From: Paenibacillus aestuarii
GTDB taxonomy: Bacteria > Bacillota > Bacilli > Paenibacillales > NBRC-103111
DNA length: 64,000 nucleotides
Reading direction: 5' to 3'
Assembly (NCBI RefSeq): GCF_027789125.1
Contig: NZ_JAQFVF010000079.1
Span: forward strand, 1 to 64,000
Every line of letters starts with the position of its first letter. The stretch's first letter is position 1. A program made the translations under genes and the position numbers. The notes below the pieces were generated by a model. That model worked only from the letters and a program-made list of their open reading frames with translations. It did no database searches and was not told the DNA's origin. Positions 33,622-42,301 of this stretch are shown in pieces.

Positions 33622-34590
33622 ATGCAGGCAATGAATCGTAGTGTTGCTCTGGATCAGAAGGAAAGCGTTGAAATACCGCTGCAAAAAAAGAAAGGGCTGT
33701 TTTACTATATCAAACAAGATTTTTTGCTTTACTTGATGCTGCTTGTCCCTATTGCCTATATAGTGATATTTAAATATGCACCCATGTATGGCATACAGAT
33801 TGCTTTTAAGGATTACAACATTTTCCAGGGTGTTGGCATGAGTCCATGGAATCATTTTGACACATTCAAGCAAATTTTTTCATCACCACAATTTTTTCAA
33901 GTTGTTAGAAACACTTTGCTGCTGAACTTTTTGGATTTGCTTTTGGGATTTCCAGCGCCGATTATTTTGGCTATTTTAATCAATGAACTGGTATGGAAGA
34001 AGTTCAAAAAAATAAGCCAGACGATACTGTATCTGCCGCATTTCCTCTCCTGGGTTATTATCGGCGGAATTGTTGCTCAGCTGCTTTCTCCCACAGGGAT
34101 GTTAAACTCCTTAATTAGCCATATGGGGGGGCAAGCGTTACCGTTCCTCACGAACAAATTTGCATGGGTGGCCACTTATTCATTAATTGGCGTATGGCAG
34201 AACGCGGGATGGGGTACAATTCTGTATCTGGCTGCTATGACGGGGATTGACAAGCAATTGTATGAAGCTGCCGACGCAGATGGAGCGGGAAGATTCCGGA
34301 AGATTTGGCATATTACGCTGCCAGGTATCAGACCAACCATTGTGATCCTTCTGATCCTGCAGCTCGGTAATATTATGGCGATTAACTTCGACCGTCCATT
34401 CAACATTCAAAACAACCTTGTTATGGATTATGCTGACGTTATCAGCACCTATGTTTATCGTGTAGGCATTCAATCTGCGAACTTTTCAGTTGGTGCAGCT
34501 GTCGGTCTGTTCCAGTCTGTTATTTGCTTAATATTCTTGGTAACCTCCAATTTTATTTCTCGTAAATTCGGAGAAAACGGAATATGGTGA
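33622..34590 (+). CDS. ABC transporter permease, LplB type
   Basis: 322 residues. A Lys-rich N-terminal cytoplasmic segment, then six membrane helices beginning FLLYLMLLVPIAYIVIFKYA. The phrase PMYGIQIAFKDYN is a hallmark of LplB/YteP-type polysaccharide-lyase-associated importers. EAA loop: YEAADADGAGRFRKIWHITLPGI. C-terminus ends SRKFGENGIW as usual in the subgroup. Such CUT1 permeases take up short uronate- or rhamnose-containing oligosaccharides in Bacilli, which suits the uxuA gene upstream. GGAGG at 33608 precedes the ATG. It continues into the partner permease after 13 bases. Confidence 0.9.
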   Translation: MQAMNRSVALDQKESVEIPLQKKKGLFYYIKQDFLLYLMLLVPIAYIVIFKYAPMYGIQIAFKDYNIFQGVGMSPWNHFDTFKQIFSSPQFFQVVRNTLLLNFLDLLLGFPAPIILAILINELVWKKFKKISQTILYLPHFLSWVIIGGIVAQLLSPTGMLNSLISHMGGQALPFLTNKFAWVATYSLIGVWQNAGWGTILYLAAMTGIDKQLYEAADADGAGRFRKIWHITLPGIRPTIVILLILQLGNIMAINFDRPFNIQNNLVMDYADVISTYVYRVGIQSANFSVGAAVGLFQSVICLIFLVTSNFISRKFGENGIW

Positions 34591-34603
34591 GGAGGCATTG
34601 ACA

Positions 34604-35464
34604 ATGGCACAAACTTTAAAAAATAGAATTGTTGACTATACAGCAGCATTTGTTATTTTAATTGCGGTTTTTATTTGCCTGGTTCCTTTTCTCTATATTC
34701 TTTCGCAATCGCTTAGCTCTAGTAAAGCGATTATATCCCAGGCTGTTACCATCTATCCTATAGACTTTAATATTGAAGCCTATAAAGTTGTATTCGGGGA
34801 TGCCGGTATGTTGTACTCATTGTTCTATACGGTGATTTTGACGGGCGTATTTGTGCTCCTTGCATTGACCGTAACCATATTGGCAGCATACCCGCTGACT
34901 AAAAAAAGACTCAAGGGCAGAAATGTATTTTTGTTAATGATGCTGTTTACCATGTATTTTAGCGGCGGGTTGATTCCGGACTATTTAAATGTAAAGAGTC
35001 TGAGCCTTTTGGACACACCATTGGCACTGATTCTCCCGGGTATGATGAGCGTTTACTATATGATCATCTTGAAATCGTTCTTTCAGAACTTGCCTGATAG
35101 CCTGATGGAAGCTGCACACCTGGACGGATGCAACGAACTGCAGATTCTGCTTAAGATCGTGCTGCCTCTTTCCAAGCCGGCGCTTGCCACAGTCAGTTTG
35201 CTATATGCCGTATTCCGGTGGAATTATTTTCAGGATGCACTGTTCTACATTACAGACCAGAAACTTTATACGATACAGCTTAAGCTGTATAACGTAATCA
35301 ATGTTTCGCAGCAAATGGCCGGCGAGAATCTCCTTGTAAATCTGCCTTCAGAGGCATTGAAAGCGGCAAGTATTATGTTTGGTACAGTTCCGATTCTTCT
35401 CGTGTATCCGTGGCTCCAGAAATATTTTGTATCCGGCATTATGATTGGTGCTGTTAAAGGCTAA
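34604..35464 (+). CDS. ABC transporter permease, LplC/YtcP type
   Basis: 286 residues with six membrane segments starting at about 15 (AAFVILIAVFICLVPFLYIL). LIPDYLNVKSLSLLDTP in the middle and the EAA loop MEAAHLDGCNELQILLKIVLPLSKP mark it as the second CUT1 permease. The last residues, KYFVSGIMIGAVKG, are the family ending. ATG 34604 has GGAGG about 10 bases upstream; the TTG at 34598 is too near. It pairs with the LplB-type permease and the binding protein encoded next; no ATPase gene accompanies them, so a shared MsmX-type ATPase is expected. Confidence 0.9.
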   Translation: MAQTLKNRIVDYTAAFVILIAVFICLVPFLYILSQSLSSSKAIISQAVTIYPIDFNIEAYKVVFGDAGMLYSLFYTVILTGVFVLLALTVTILAAYPLTKKRLKGRNVFLLMMLFTMYFSGGLIPDYLNVKSLSLLDTPLALILPGMMSVYYMIILKSFFQNLPDSLMEAAHLDGCNELQILLKIVLPLSKPALATVSLLYAVFRWNYFQDALFYITDQKLYTIQLKLYNVINVSQQMAGENLLVNLPSEALKAASIMFGTVPILLVYPWLQKYFVSGIMIGAVKG

Positions 35465-35539
35465 TATGGGTTTGTGAAATGGACGATTTCAGCTATTTCG
35501 CGAATTTATAATATTAATTTATAAAAGGAGTTGGGTTCT

Positions 35540-37177
35540 TTGAAGGTAAAGACAGGAAGATCTATCAGTATTTCTTTGGCAGCGCTATTAATTGCGTCTA
35601 CATTGTCCGCCTGTTCGAGTAATTCGTCAAGCGGAACAAGCGATACTAGCGGAACAAGCGGCACAAGTAACACACCCAATGCTACAGCAAGCGCTACAAA
35701 AGAACATCGAACATTAACTGTCGAAGTTTTCGACAGAGGTAAACCCGGACAGCCGGATTTGAATAATAACTACTGGACGAAGTATATTAACGATAATTTT
35801 GGCAAGCAGTTTAATGCCACAGTAAAATTTGTTTCCGTTCCAAGAGCCCAGGAAGTAGATAAGTTGAACGTATTGATGGCAGCTGGCCAGGCACCTGACA
35901 TTTCCTACACGTACAACCAAGGTGTTGTTTATAACTATGTACAACAGGGTGGCTTGGCAGAGCTTGATTCAGCGCTCAAGCAGTATGGACCTACGCTAAC
36001 AAAGTATCTTGGCGATGATGTATTAAAGTATGGTAAATTTAACGGCAAGCAGTATTCCGTACCGGGCAAGCGAACTGTTCTCGCAAGCTCAAATACGTTT
36101 ATCCGTAAAGACTGGCTCGATAAGCTGGGTCTTCCTGTTCCTACTACACCACAACAGTTCTATGACACGATGGTTGCATTCAAAGAGAAGAATCCCGGAA
36201 ATGTAAGCGGTGTTATTCCTTACGGTTTTTCCCTGCAGCCTTTAAATCCGGGGTTGAGCTTAATACCGGAAGCCTTTAAACCGTCTAACCTTACTGAAGA
36301 ACAGTTTGCTACACTTCAGTCGCAACCGATCTGGTTGTCAAACTGGAGTATGCCGGGATTTGATAAAGCTGTTCAATATGTAAACAAGATGTATAATGCA
36401 GGTCTGGTTAGTCCGAATTTCGCAACGGACAAGGATGGAAAACTGTTGGATGCAGATATTTCCAATGGTAAAGTCGGAGCCTTCCAGACGAACTGGGATG
36501 GTCCGTACCGAACAGCTCCCGGCAACTACGCTAACCTTGTCAAAAATGTTCCTGGAGCTCAGCTTATTCCGATCGATCCATGGCAGAATGATGCGGGCAA
36601 ACATCCAAAGAATGGATACAGCCCAAATGGTATGTATATCATCATACCTAAAACAAGTAAAAATGTTGATCTTGCCATACAGTACCTCAACTGGATGAGT
36701 GACCCTAAGGTAACCCTCTTCCTCCAGAACGGTCAAGAAGGCGTGGATTACAACATGGTTAATGGGGTTCCCAAACAGACAGGAACGACAAATTCAGGCG
36801 ATAAGATGATGACTGTTGCGAACAACCTCGACTATGATATTCTTTCCAACGGTATCGAACTTGGCGATCAGAAAAAGAATGATTCCGCAATTTCTGCAGG
36901 ATATCCGGGTTATGAAAAAGATGTAGAGAAGGCGTTGAGTGTAAGTATGGTTGACTATTATTCTACCTACTTCTATTCAATACCGAATGCAGCTGATGCT
37001 AAAAACAACGCAGCGCTGAAAAATCTTTCAGCACAAATGCTTGCCAAACTAATTGTTGCTAAACCGACTGAAGTGGATGGCCTATACAAATCATTGGTTC
37101 AACAGTACATGGATCAGGGCGGCAAGGCGGTTGAAGACGAGTTTATTAAGAATTATAAGGCGCAGAATGGTAAATAA
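35540..37177 (+). CDS. ABC transporter substrate-binding lipoprotein, LplA type
   Basis: 545 residues, the larger size typical of LplA-like binding proteins (others are about 430). Signal peptide with lipobox LSACSSN (Cys near 24), then a low-complexity Ser/Gly/Thr linker of about 25 residues with repeated SGTS units, and the binding domains starting near LTVEVFDRGKPG. PWQNDAGKHPKNGYSPNG and the late AMLAKLIVAKP are consistent with the family. TTG 35540 is taken as start since AAAAGGAG lies 10 bases upstream; TTG 35531 is too close. It should capture a uronate-containing oligosaccharide for the two permeases upstream. Ends at a strong terminator. Confidence 0.9.
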   Translation: MKVKTGRSISISLAALLIASTLSACSSNSSSGTSDTSGTSGTSNTPNATASATKEHRTLTVEVFDRGKPGQPDLNNNYWTKYINDNFGKQFNATVKFVSVPRAQEVDKLNVLMAAGQAPDISYTYNQGVVYNYVQQGGLAELDSALKQYGPTLTKYLGDDVLKYGKFNGKQYSVPGKRTVLASSNTFIRKDWLDKLGLPVPTTPQQFYDTMVAFKEKNPGNVSGVIPYGFSLQPLNPGLSLIPEAFKPSNLTEEQFATLQSQPIWLSNWSMPGFDKAVQYVNKMYNAGLVSPNFATDKDGKLLDADISNGKVGAFQTNWDGPYRTAPGNYANLVKNVPGAQLIPIDPWQNDAGKHPKNGYSPNGMYIIIPKTSKNVDLAIQYLNWMSDPKVTLFLQNGQEGVDYNMVNGVPKQTGTTNSGDKMMTVANNLDYDILSNGIELGDQKKNDSAISAGYPGYEKDVEKALSVSMVDYYSTYFYSIPNAADAKNNAALKNLSAQMLAKLIVAKPTEVDGLYKSLVQQYMDQGGKAVEDEFIKNYKAQNGK

Positions 37178-37196
37178 TAAGTGAATGGGTAGTCTA

Positions 37197-37225
37197 GAAA
37201 CCGCTTCGGCGGTTTCTTTTTTTTC
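37197..37225 (+). terminator. Terminator of the uxuA/transport operon
   Basis: Perfect stem GAAACCGC / GCGGTTTC with the stable TTCG tetraloop and eight T residues. Confidence 0.95.
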
Positions 37226-37231
37226 GTTAGC

Positions 37232-37260
37232 TGGGCAATGGCATAGATTTCTGCTATACT
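37232..37260 (+). promoter_or_regulatory. Candidate extended -10 promoter of the ROK gene
   Basis: TGCTATACT with -10 TATACT at 37255-37260 and a poor -35 (TGGGCA at 37232-37237) 17 bases away. The palindromic operator starts 4 bases after the -10, where a bound repressor would block initiation. Confidence 0.5.
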
Positions 37261-37264
37261 GACC

Positions 37265-37292
37265 TTACTTATTAAACGTGTTTAATAAGTAA
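37265..37292. promoter_or_regulatory. Perfect palindrome, probable ROK-regulator operator
   Basis: TTACTTATTAAAC and GTTTAATAAGTAA are exact 13-base inverted repeats around a GT spacer. The site lies between the -10 box and the ROK gene (start 34 bases downstream). Its half-site, with a TTAAAC / GTTTAA core, is of the A/T-rich kind bound by XylR/NagC-type ROK repressors (family knowledge). Confidence 0.75.
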
Positions 37293-37326
37293 AAGAAGAT
37301 AGCTACACGATGAAAGGTGGTTGAAC

Positions 37327-38352
37327 ATGGTGACGGATTTGTATACTTCGCCCAAAGAAGTAAAGAGGGCTATCACCCAGCGCATTCGTGGGGCGCTCAC
37401 GATGATGGGAAGTCTGACGAAAGCGGAACTGTGTCAGCGGCTGGGCATTAGTTTTCCCACGATCAGCAAGTTTCTTCATCAGATGGAGGTAGATGGGGAA
37501 ATCTTTTATAAAGGCGATGATGATTCCAGTGGCGGCAGGCGAGCAAAGCGATACGCTTACAACCCTGAATATATGTCAGGTCTTGCCCTATTCGTCGAAA
37601 AAACGGAGATCAATTACGCTGTATTCAATAGCTTCGGGGAGATCAAGGAGCAAGGGACAACTCCTAATGTTCTACAGCATAATGTTCAACTGCTTGAAAA
37701 TCATGTTGAGTTGTTGATCGAGAAATATCCAAGAATACGTTCCATCGCTATTGGAATGCCTGGTGCTGTGAAGAATGGACGAGTCATTTTTAGTCCGCCC
37801 TATGAGCAATACTTGAACTATAATTTTCAAGAGAGATTCGAATCCAAATTCCAAATACCGGTCGTGGTTGAAAACGATATGAATGCATCAGTGCTTGGCT
37901 ATGCATCAAACTTTGAGTTAGAGGAAGAATCTTTGGTTTATCTGTATTTTAGTCCGTACGGACCAGGTTCGGGTATGATGATCAACGGTGATGTTGTGAG
38001 GGGGAGTACGTTCTTCACTGGCGAAATTTCGTTTGTGCCCCTGTATGACGACCGATCTTTCCTGGAAGCGTTGCATCAAGGGGAGAGCAACCAGCGGATG
38101 GATTTTGAAAGTGCTGGCAAGATTGATGCCATTGCCCGTTTAATCGCCACATACGCTGCTATCCTCAACCCACGGGCTATCGTCTTTGGCAATGATGAAA
38201 TAGACGAAGCGCTTTTGAGCAGTATCCGAAATAAAAGCTCGAATTATATCCCACAAGATCACCTGCCATTATTGGTTACGAGTAATTTGAAGCAGGATTA
38301 TTTAAGCGGTTTGCAATATTTATCGCGTAATTTAATGATTATGGATTATTAG
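37327..38352 (+). CDS. ROK family transcriptional regulator
   Basis: 341 residues. N-terminal winged helix at about 18-85 (TKAELCQRLGISFPTISKFLHQMEVDGEI in outline, then GGRRAKRYAYNP, the usual S/G-G-R-x-x wing). The remainder is an ROK actin-like sugar-sensing fold with SIAIGMPGAV, VVENDMNASVLGYA and GSGMMINGDVVRGS. It lacks the full zinc-binding cysteine cluster of ROK kinases, as far as I can see, so it is a sensor rather than an enzyme. ATG 37327 follows AAAGGTGG. It stands alone after the terminator, with its own promoter and palindrome; autoregulation and control of a neighbouring transport operon are inferred. Confidence 0.87.
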   Translation: MVTDLYTSPKEVKRAITQRIRGALTMMGSLTKAELCQRLGISFPTISKFLHQMEVDGEIFYKGDDDSSGGRRAKRYAYNPEYMSGLALFVEKTEINYAVFNSFGEIKEQGTTPNVLQHNVQLLENHVELLIEKYPRIRSIAIGMPGAVKNGRVIFSPPYEQYLNYNFQERFESKFQIPVVVENDMNASVLGYASNFELEEESLVYLYFSPYGPGSGMMINGDVVRGSTFFTGEISFVPLYDDRSFLEALHQGESNQRMDFESAGKIDAIARLIATYAAILNPRAIVFGNDEIDEALLSSIRNKSSNYIPQDHLPLLVTSNLKQDYLSGLQYLSRNLMIMDY

Positions 38353-38737
38353 AGGTAATCTAGTGCTACACCCTTACGAGAAATATGTACTTTATCTCCA
38401 AGGCGTCATCAAAGTCGGCGACAGCCACAGCAATTGTATCTTTGGATACGTTTAGTCATAGTAACGGCTCCTTTGTATGTAGCTCTGAAATGGGTTGGTT
38501 TACACAATCCATTTTGACCTACGGTGTACAAACGGAGCCGTCTTATGTTCATCCACCCTCCAGTCCGATTTTGCCCACTTATGGACATGAAATTGCCGTC
38601 AGCGAGCCCAAATAACCGCTGTAAGTGGGCAAATCCTGACGACTGCCGCTCTTCACCGGTACTGACCGCAATTAGTCGGGCTAATTCGGACTGCTGCCAC
38701 ACCACCTTCTGTCAGGGGCGAACCGTTGACCTTCTTG
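38353..38737. other. Decayed region between ROK and AraC genes
   Basis: 385 bases with no intact gene. It contains an imperfect inverted repeat (ACGGCTCC near 38464 with GGAGCCGT near 38534) and the transposase-like fragment described separately. The segment 38560-38737 has open frames on both strands but no Shine-Dalgarno sites or family features. Confidence 0.4.
38374..38460 (-). pseudogene. Short N-terminal remnant of an IS110-like transposase
   Basis: On the minus strand a stretch reads LNVSKDTIAVAVADFDDALE, resembling the G-x-D-V-S-K-x-x-(I/L)-x-V-A-x-x-D segment around the first catalytic Asp of IS110-family DEDD transposases. It lacks a proper start in the same frame (an ATG with AAAGGAG lies one frame off) and stops after about 30 codons. 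The identification rests on one short motif. Confidence 0.3.
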
Positions 38738-39574
38738 CTAATAAAATGGCAGTGACGGAGGGATGGATCCCGAATGCCTATAGACTGTGGGAGACACGGA
38801 AGTATATTTCTTGAATATGCGGAAGAAATAGGAATGATCATAATAACCCAAGTAATTCGAGATCTCTGTTACCGAGAGGTCGGTATTCGTCAACAGATTG
38901 CAAGCTTCTTTCATCCTCAAGAGGTGGACATATTGAATGGGGGATACCCCCATAACTTCACGGAACATGGATATTGTATAGTTGGACGAACGATGGATGA
39001 GAGCAGCTAGTTGATCGATATGTATAGGTTGTCTGTAGTGAGTGACCAAATATTTTTGCAGTTCGTTCGCAAGCTTAAGCTTGACAGGCGTTGCTTCCAC
39101 AAGTTCAAATTCACGAGCAGCCATGCCGACTAGTTCCTGTAAAATGCCGTTAACAAAGTATCGAGTGAACTTGCCGTCTCCAACCATTTCGAGATACAGC
39201 TTCTCAAAACGCTGCTTGAAATACTCGAAGTTACGTATTTTACACTTGCCGAATTGGGATTTTCCAATAATAGGAAGTTCCTGCGAATCCTCTTCCCCAT
39301 GATAGAACAAGACGGTGATCTTCTGATGCTCGCCTTCAACATTCTCACCTGCCCGCAATGTGTTAACGGGTATGAACAGAAGTTCTCCTTTTTCCCCAAT
39401 CACGGTACGATCGTTAATCGTGTATTTGACTTTTCCGTCGATCATCAACACGAGTACGTTATGACTAAGCAAGAGTAAACTGGATCGCCAATTCGGAATG
39501 CGGTTGTCAAAGTGCACGGAATGAAGGGACAACATATGTACGATGTTCCTTTCAGTTAGTGTATAGCTAGACAT
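38738..39574 (-). CDS. AraC family transcriptional regulator
   Basis: 278 residues. The N-terminal cupin-like domain (LVLMIDGKVKYTINDRTV, ELLFIPVNTLRAGE) should bind a sugar or derivative. The C-terminal DNA-binding part has IDQLAALIHRSSNYTISMFR as first helix-turn-helix, then VTEISNYLGYYDHSYFFRIFKKYTSVSPT as second. No clear Shine-Dalgarno precedes ATG 39574; an internal Met at residue 14 is an alternative. It is transcribed away from the binding-protein gene at 39773 across about 200 bases, the usual position of a dedicated activator of that transporter. Confidence 0.87.
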   Translation of the reverse strand: MSSYTLTERNIVHMLSLHSVHFDNRIPNWRSSLLLLSHNVLVLMIDGKVKYTINDRTVIGEKGELLFIPVNTLRAGENVEGEHQKITVLFYHGEEDSQELPIIGKSQFGKCKIRNFEYFKQRFEKLYLEMVGDGKFTRYFVNGILQELVGMAAREFELVEATPVKLKLANELQKYLVTHYRQPIHIDQLAALIHRSSNYTISMFREVMGVSPIQYVHLLRMKEACNLLTNTDLSVTEISNYLGYYDHSYFFRIFKKYTSVSPTVYRHSGSIPPSLPFY

Positions 39575-39711
39575 TAGCAGTATACATAAAAAAATTCAAT
39601 AATCCTATGAGGAATAAGGCGTTTCGTCATAAGATCGCAAGAGAATTGTACACATGATCCATGTAATGTGCATGGACGCTTCTCACGATCGTTTAGTACT
39701 ATTCACAGTAA

Positions 39712-39725
39712 GGAGAGCGTTTTCA
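39712..39725 (-). promoter_or_regulatory. Weak cre-like site
   Basis: On the minus strand TGAAAACGCTCTCC matches TGWAARCGYTWNCW with two mismatches. It lies 48 bases before the binding-protein start. Catabolite repression of the importer would be expected biologically, but the match alone is modest. Confidence 0.3.
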
Positions 39726-39772
39726 AAAAAATCTCCGGACGAAAATAGTAAAAGATGGGGAGGTTATTATTC

Positions 39773-41296
39773 TTGAAGCGATTAGCCCGCCAAACCTTGA
39801 TCTCTACGGCAACCGTCATGGTCGTGATGTCGCTTGTGGCATGTACTTCTACGGGCTCGACCGGAGAAAGCAAACAACCGGCCGGTACGACGCAGGCTGC
39901 GAAGCCAGCCGAACAGTCAAACGGTACGCAGCAGCAAATCACGCTGCGTGTGATGGATTGGAGCGACAGTACGAAGGCCATTCGTGAGAATTTCCACAAG
40001 AAGTTCATGGAGAAATACCCCAACATTAAGATTGAATACACCCAGCTTACGATCGACCAATTCAAAAACACGATCCTGACCGCCGTAAAATCGGATGACG
40101 CGCCAGATCTGTTCCCTGTTCCGACAGGCATGAAACTAGCCACACTGGTTAAGGACGGATGGTACCAACCGCTTGATCCTTACATTGACGACAGCTTCAA
40201 AAATATGTTCGTTGACGGCACGTTTCTGGAAGGTACGACAATGGTAGGCGGAAAAATATACTCCACGCCTGAAGCCTTATCATTACCGGGGACGCTCGTT
40301 TTTTATAATAAGAAGCTGTTTAGTGAAGCGGGGCTCGACCCGGCGAAGCCTCCGAAGACGTACAGCGAATTTCGCGATGCAGCTAAGAAAATAACGATGG
40401 CCGGAAAAGGAAAGTATTACGGGATTATTGAAGGCGGCAAGCAGACGAACCGTTGGTTATCTACCGCTCAAGATTGGTCTTCTCTAGGCGGCAGTGGTTT
40501 AAATGCCAACTCGCCGATCAGTCTTGTTACTAAAAAGACGACCTACGACTCGAAGCCAGTTCTCGATGTGTTTAATTTGTTTAAAGGGATGGCCACAGAT
40601 GGCAGCTATCATCCGAAAACGATGAGTCTCACAGCTCCGGAGGCCCGAGCTTTGTTTGCTCAAGGGCAGGCGGGCTTTATCGTCCAAGGTGCTTGGAATA
40701 TTGGGGTTTGGAATAAGGACAATCCTGATCTCGATTACGGGGTTATGCCGCCTCCAGTACCGGATAGCGGTCGAAACGGATCGATTCCTATGACGAACTC
40801 TGGGGCATGGCTCGGTCTGTCTGCGAAGTCGAAGCATCAGAAAGAAGCGGCGCTCTACTTGAAAGAATATTATTCAAGCGATTGGTTCCAACCGCAGAAG
40901 GTCGAATCCGGCGACTCGTTTTCTCCAATTAAAGGGGTCAACGAGAAGTATGCCAAAGCCGCACAGTTAAAGCAGTATTATGACCTTTGCATGGAGTACG
41001 GCCGCATCATTCCCGACCCGGCCATCCTGAACGGGGCTGCAGCGGATGTATTTGCTGAGTTTAAAGATGTGCATCCGAATCTTGGCGAGTTGCTCGCCGG
41101 AGTTGTGGCCGGAGCTGTGAAGGATGAGCCAAGCAAGCTGAGTGATCTATCCAAACAGTTGGATAAAGCTTGGACAGCTGCGATCGAAGCAGCCCAAAAG
41201 AAGGGGGACAAAATTGAAGTTAAGGACTTCGAGTTCCCGAACTGGGATGCCATGAAAAACTACAGCATGGACGACTACAAGGCGTTGAAACAGTAA
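39773..41296 (+). CDS. Sugar ABC transporter substrate-binding lipoprotein
   Basis: 507 residues. Lipoprotein signal peptide: KRLARQTLISTATVMVVMSL then LVACTS with Cys near residue 24. The mature protein has ITLRVMDWSDSTKAIRENF, APDLFPVPTG, and PGTLVFYNKKLFSEAGLDP, all family-1 binding-protein features. TTG 39773 is the likely start, 9 bases after GGGGAGG; ATG 39755 lies in front of that site. First gene of an operon with two permeases and a sulfatase, so it probably binds a sulfated mono- or oligosaccharide (inference from context). Expression is likely set by the divergent AraC regulator. Confidence 0.9.
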   Translation: MKRLARQTLISTATVMVVMSLVACTSTGSTGESKQPAGTTQAAKPAEQSNGTQQQITLRVMDWSDSTKAIRENFHKKFMEKYPNIKIEYTQLTIDQFKNTILTAVKSDDAPDLFPVPTGMKLATLVKDGWYQPLDPYIDDSFKNMFVDGTFLEGTTMVGGKIYSTPEALSLPGTLVFYNKKLFSEAGLDPAKPPKTYSEFRDAAKKITMAGKGKYYGIIEGGKQTNRWLSTAQDWSSLGGSGLNANSPISLVTKKTTYDSKPVLDVFNLFKGMATDGSYHPKTMSLTAPEARALFAQGQAGFIVQGAWNIGVWNKDNPDLDYGVMPPPVPDSGRNGSIPMTNSGAWLGLSAKSKHQKEAALYLKEYYSSDWFQPQKVESGDSFSPIKGVNEKYAKAAQLKQYYDLCMEYGRIIPDPAILNGAAADVFAEFKDVHPNLGELLAGVVAGAVKDEPSKLSDLSKQLDKAWTAAIEAAQKKGDKIEVKDFEFPNWDAMKNYSMDDYKALKQ

Positions 41297-41350
41297 GGAT
41301 GAAACATGGAAGACCTTCATCCTTGAGTCAAGCGGAGAAGGAGGATGTGT

Positions 41351-42301
41351 ATGATGCTGCCCGCAGCGGGACTCGCTTTACAAACACGTAAGCGAAAAGC
41401 TAAGCGTAATCGAATACATTTGTGGTGCTGGCTTTTTATCGCTCCCAATATGATCTTATACACGATGTTCATCGGATGGCCAATCATCATTAGTTGGTAC
41501 TACTCGCTTCTCGATTGGTCAGGGCTTAGCGCGAAGACGTTCATCGGTTTGCAAAACTACCAGGAAGTGATGAGCGATTCTTACTTCTGGGGAGCTTACG
41601 CCAACAGCTTCAAATTTATGCTGGGAGCGGTTCCGCTGCAATTAATCATTTCTCTGTTAATCGCCGTCATGTTGAACAATCCTAAGCTGCGATTTGCGAG
41701 CGGATACCGCACCCTTGTGTTTCTTCCTGTCGTGACAACAGCCTCCATCATCGGGATTATCATGGTATATATTTGGGGCGCGGACGGCGCTGTCAATTAT
41801 TTGCTGATGAAGCTCCATGTGATCCAACAACCTATCAACTGGTTAACGGATGCCAAGTGGGCGATGTTCACCGTCGTGATCATCTATGTCTGGAAAAATC
41901 TCGGCATTAACATGGTGTACTGGTTGGCTGGCTTGCAAAGTGTGCCACGCGAGCTTTATGAAGCTGCGCGCGTGGATGGTGCGAATCATGTGCGGACATT
42001 TGTACATATTACACTCCCCCTTATTTTGCCAATTGGAGCCGTCATTCTGCTGCTTAATATTGCCGGTGCGCTGAAGGTATTCGATCTCATTAAGACCATG
42101 ACAGACGGCGGCCCGTTTTTTGCCACAGATGTCGTTTCCACGTACATTTACCGTTACGCTTTTTCAAGTGAACTAGGATTACCCAGACTCGGTTATGCTT
42201 CCGCTGCCGGCATGTTCTTTGCCTTGACGATTGTCGTGATTGCCGTTATTCAGACGATGACCAGTCGCAGATTTAAGAAGCCAGGGGAGGAGCGGGAGTG
42301 A
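41351..42301 (+). CDS. Sugar ABC transporter permease, MalF type
   Basis: 316 residues. A basic N-terminal tail (TRKRKAKRNRIH) precedes six membrane helices starting WCWLFIAPNMILYTMFIGWP. The EAA loop is YEAARVDGANHVRTFVHITLPLI near residue 205. AGAAGGAGG ends at 41344, so ATG 41351 (or 41354) fits better than ATG 41345. Stop and next start overlap by one base. Works with the permease and the binding protein of the same operon to import the sugar; no ATPase gene is present. Confidence 0.9.
   Translation: MMLPAAGLALQTRKRKAKRNRIHLWCWLFIAPNMILYTMFIGWPIIISWYYSLLDWSGLSAKTFIGLQNYQEVMSDSYFWGAYANSFKFMLGAVPLQLIISLLIAVMLNNPKLRFASGYRTLVFLPVVTTASIIGIIMVYIWGADGAVNYLLMKLHVIQQPINWLTDAKWAMFTVVIIYVWKNLGINMVYWLAGLQSVPRELYEAARVDGANHVRTFVHITLPLILPIGAVILLLNIAGALKVFDLIKTMTDGGPFFATDVVSTYIYRYAFSSELGLPRLGYASAAGMFFALTIVVIAVIQTMTSRRFKKPGEERE

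Noticed and set aside
35600..35700. SGTS-rich repeat as a possible phase-variable tract
   Set aside because: It encodes the low-complexity linker after a lipoprotein signal, common in such binding proteins; the units are imperfect and in frame.
38524..38814. 96-codon plus-strand frame overlapping the AraC gene end
   Set aside because: Overlaps the real regulator on the other strand and lacks any start signal.
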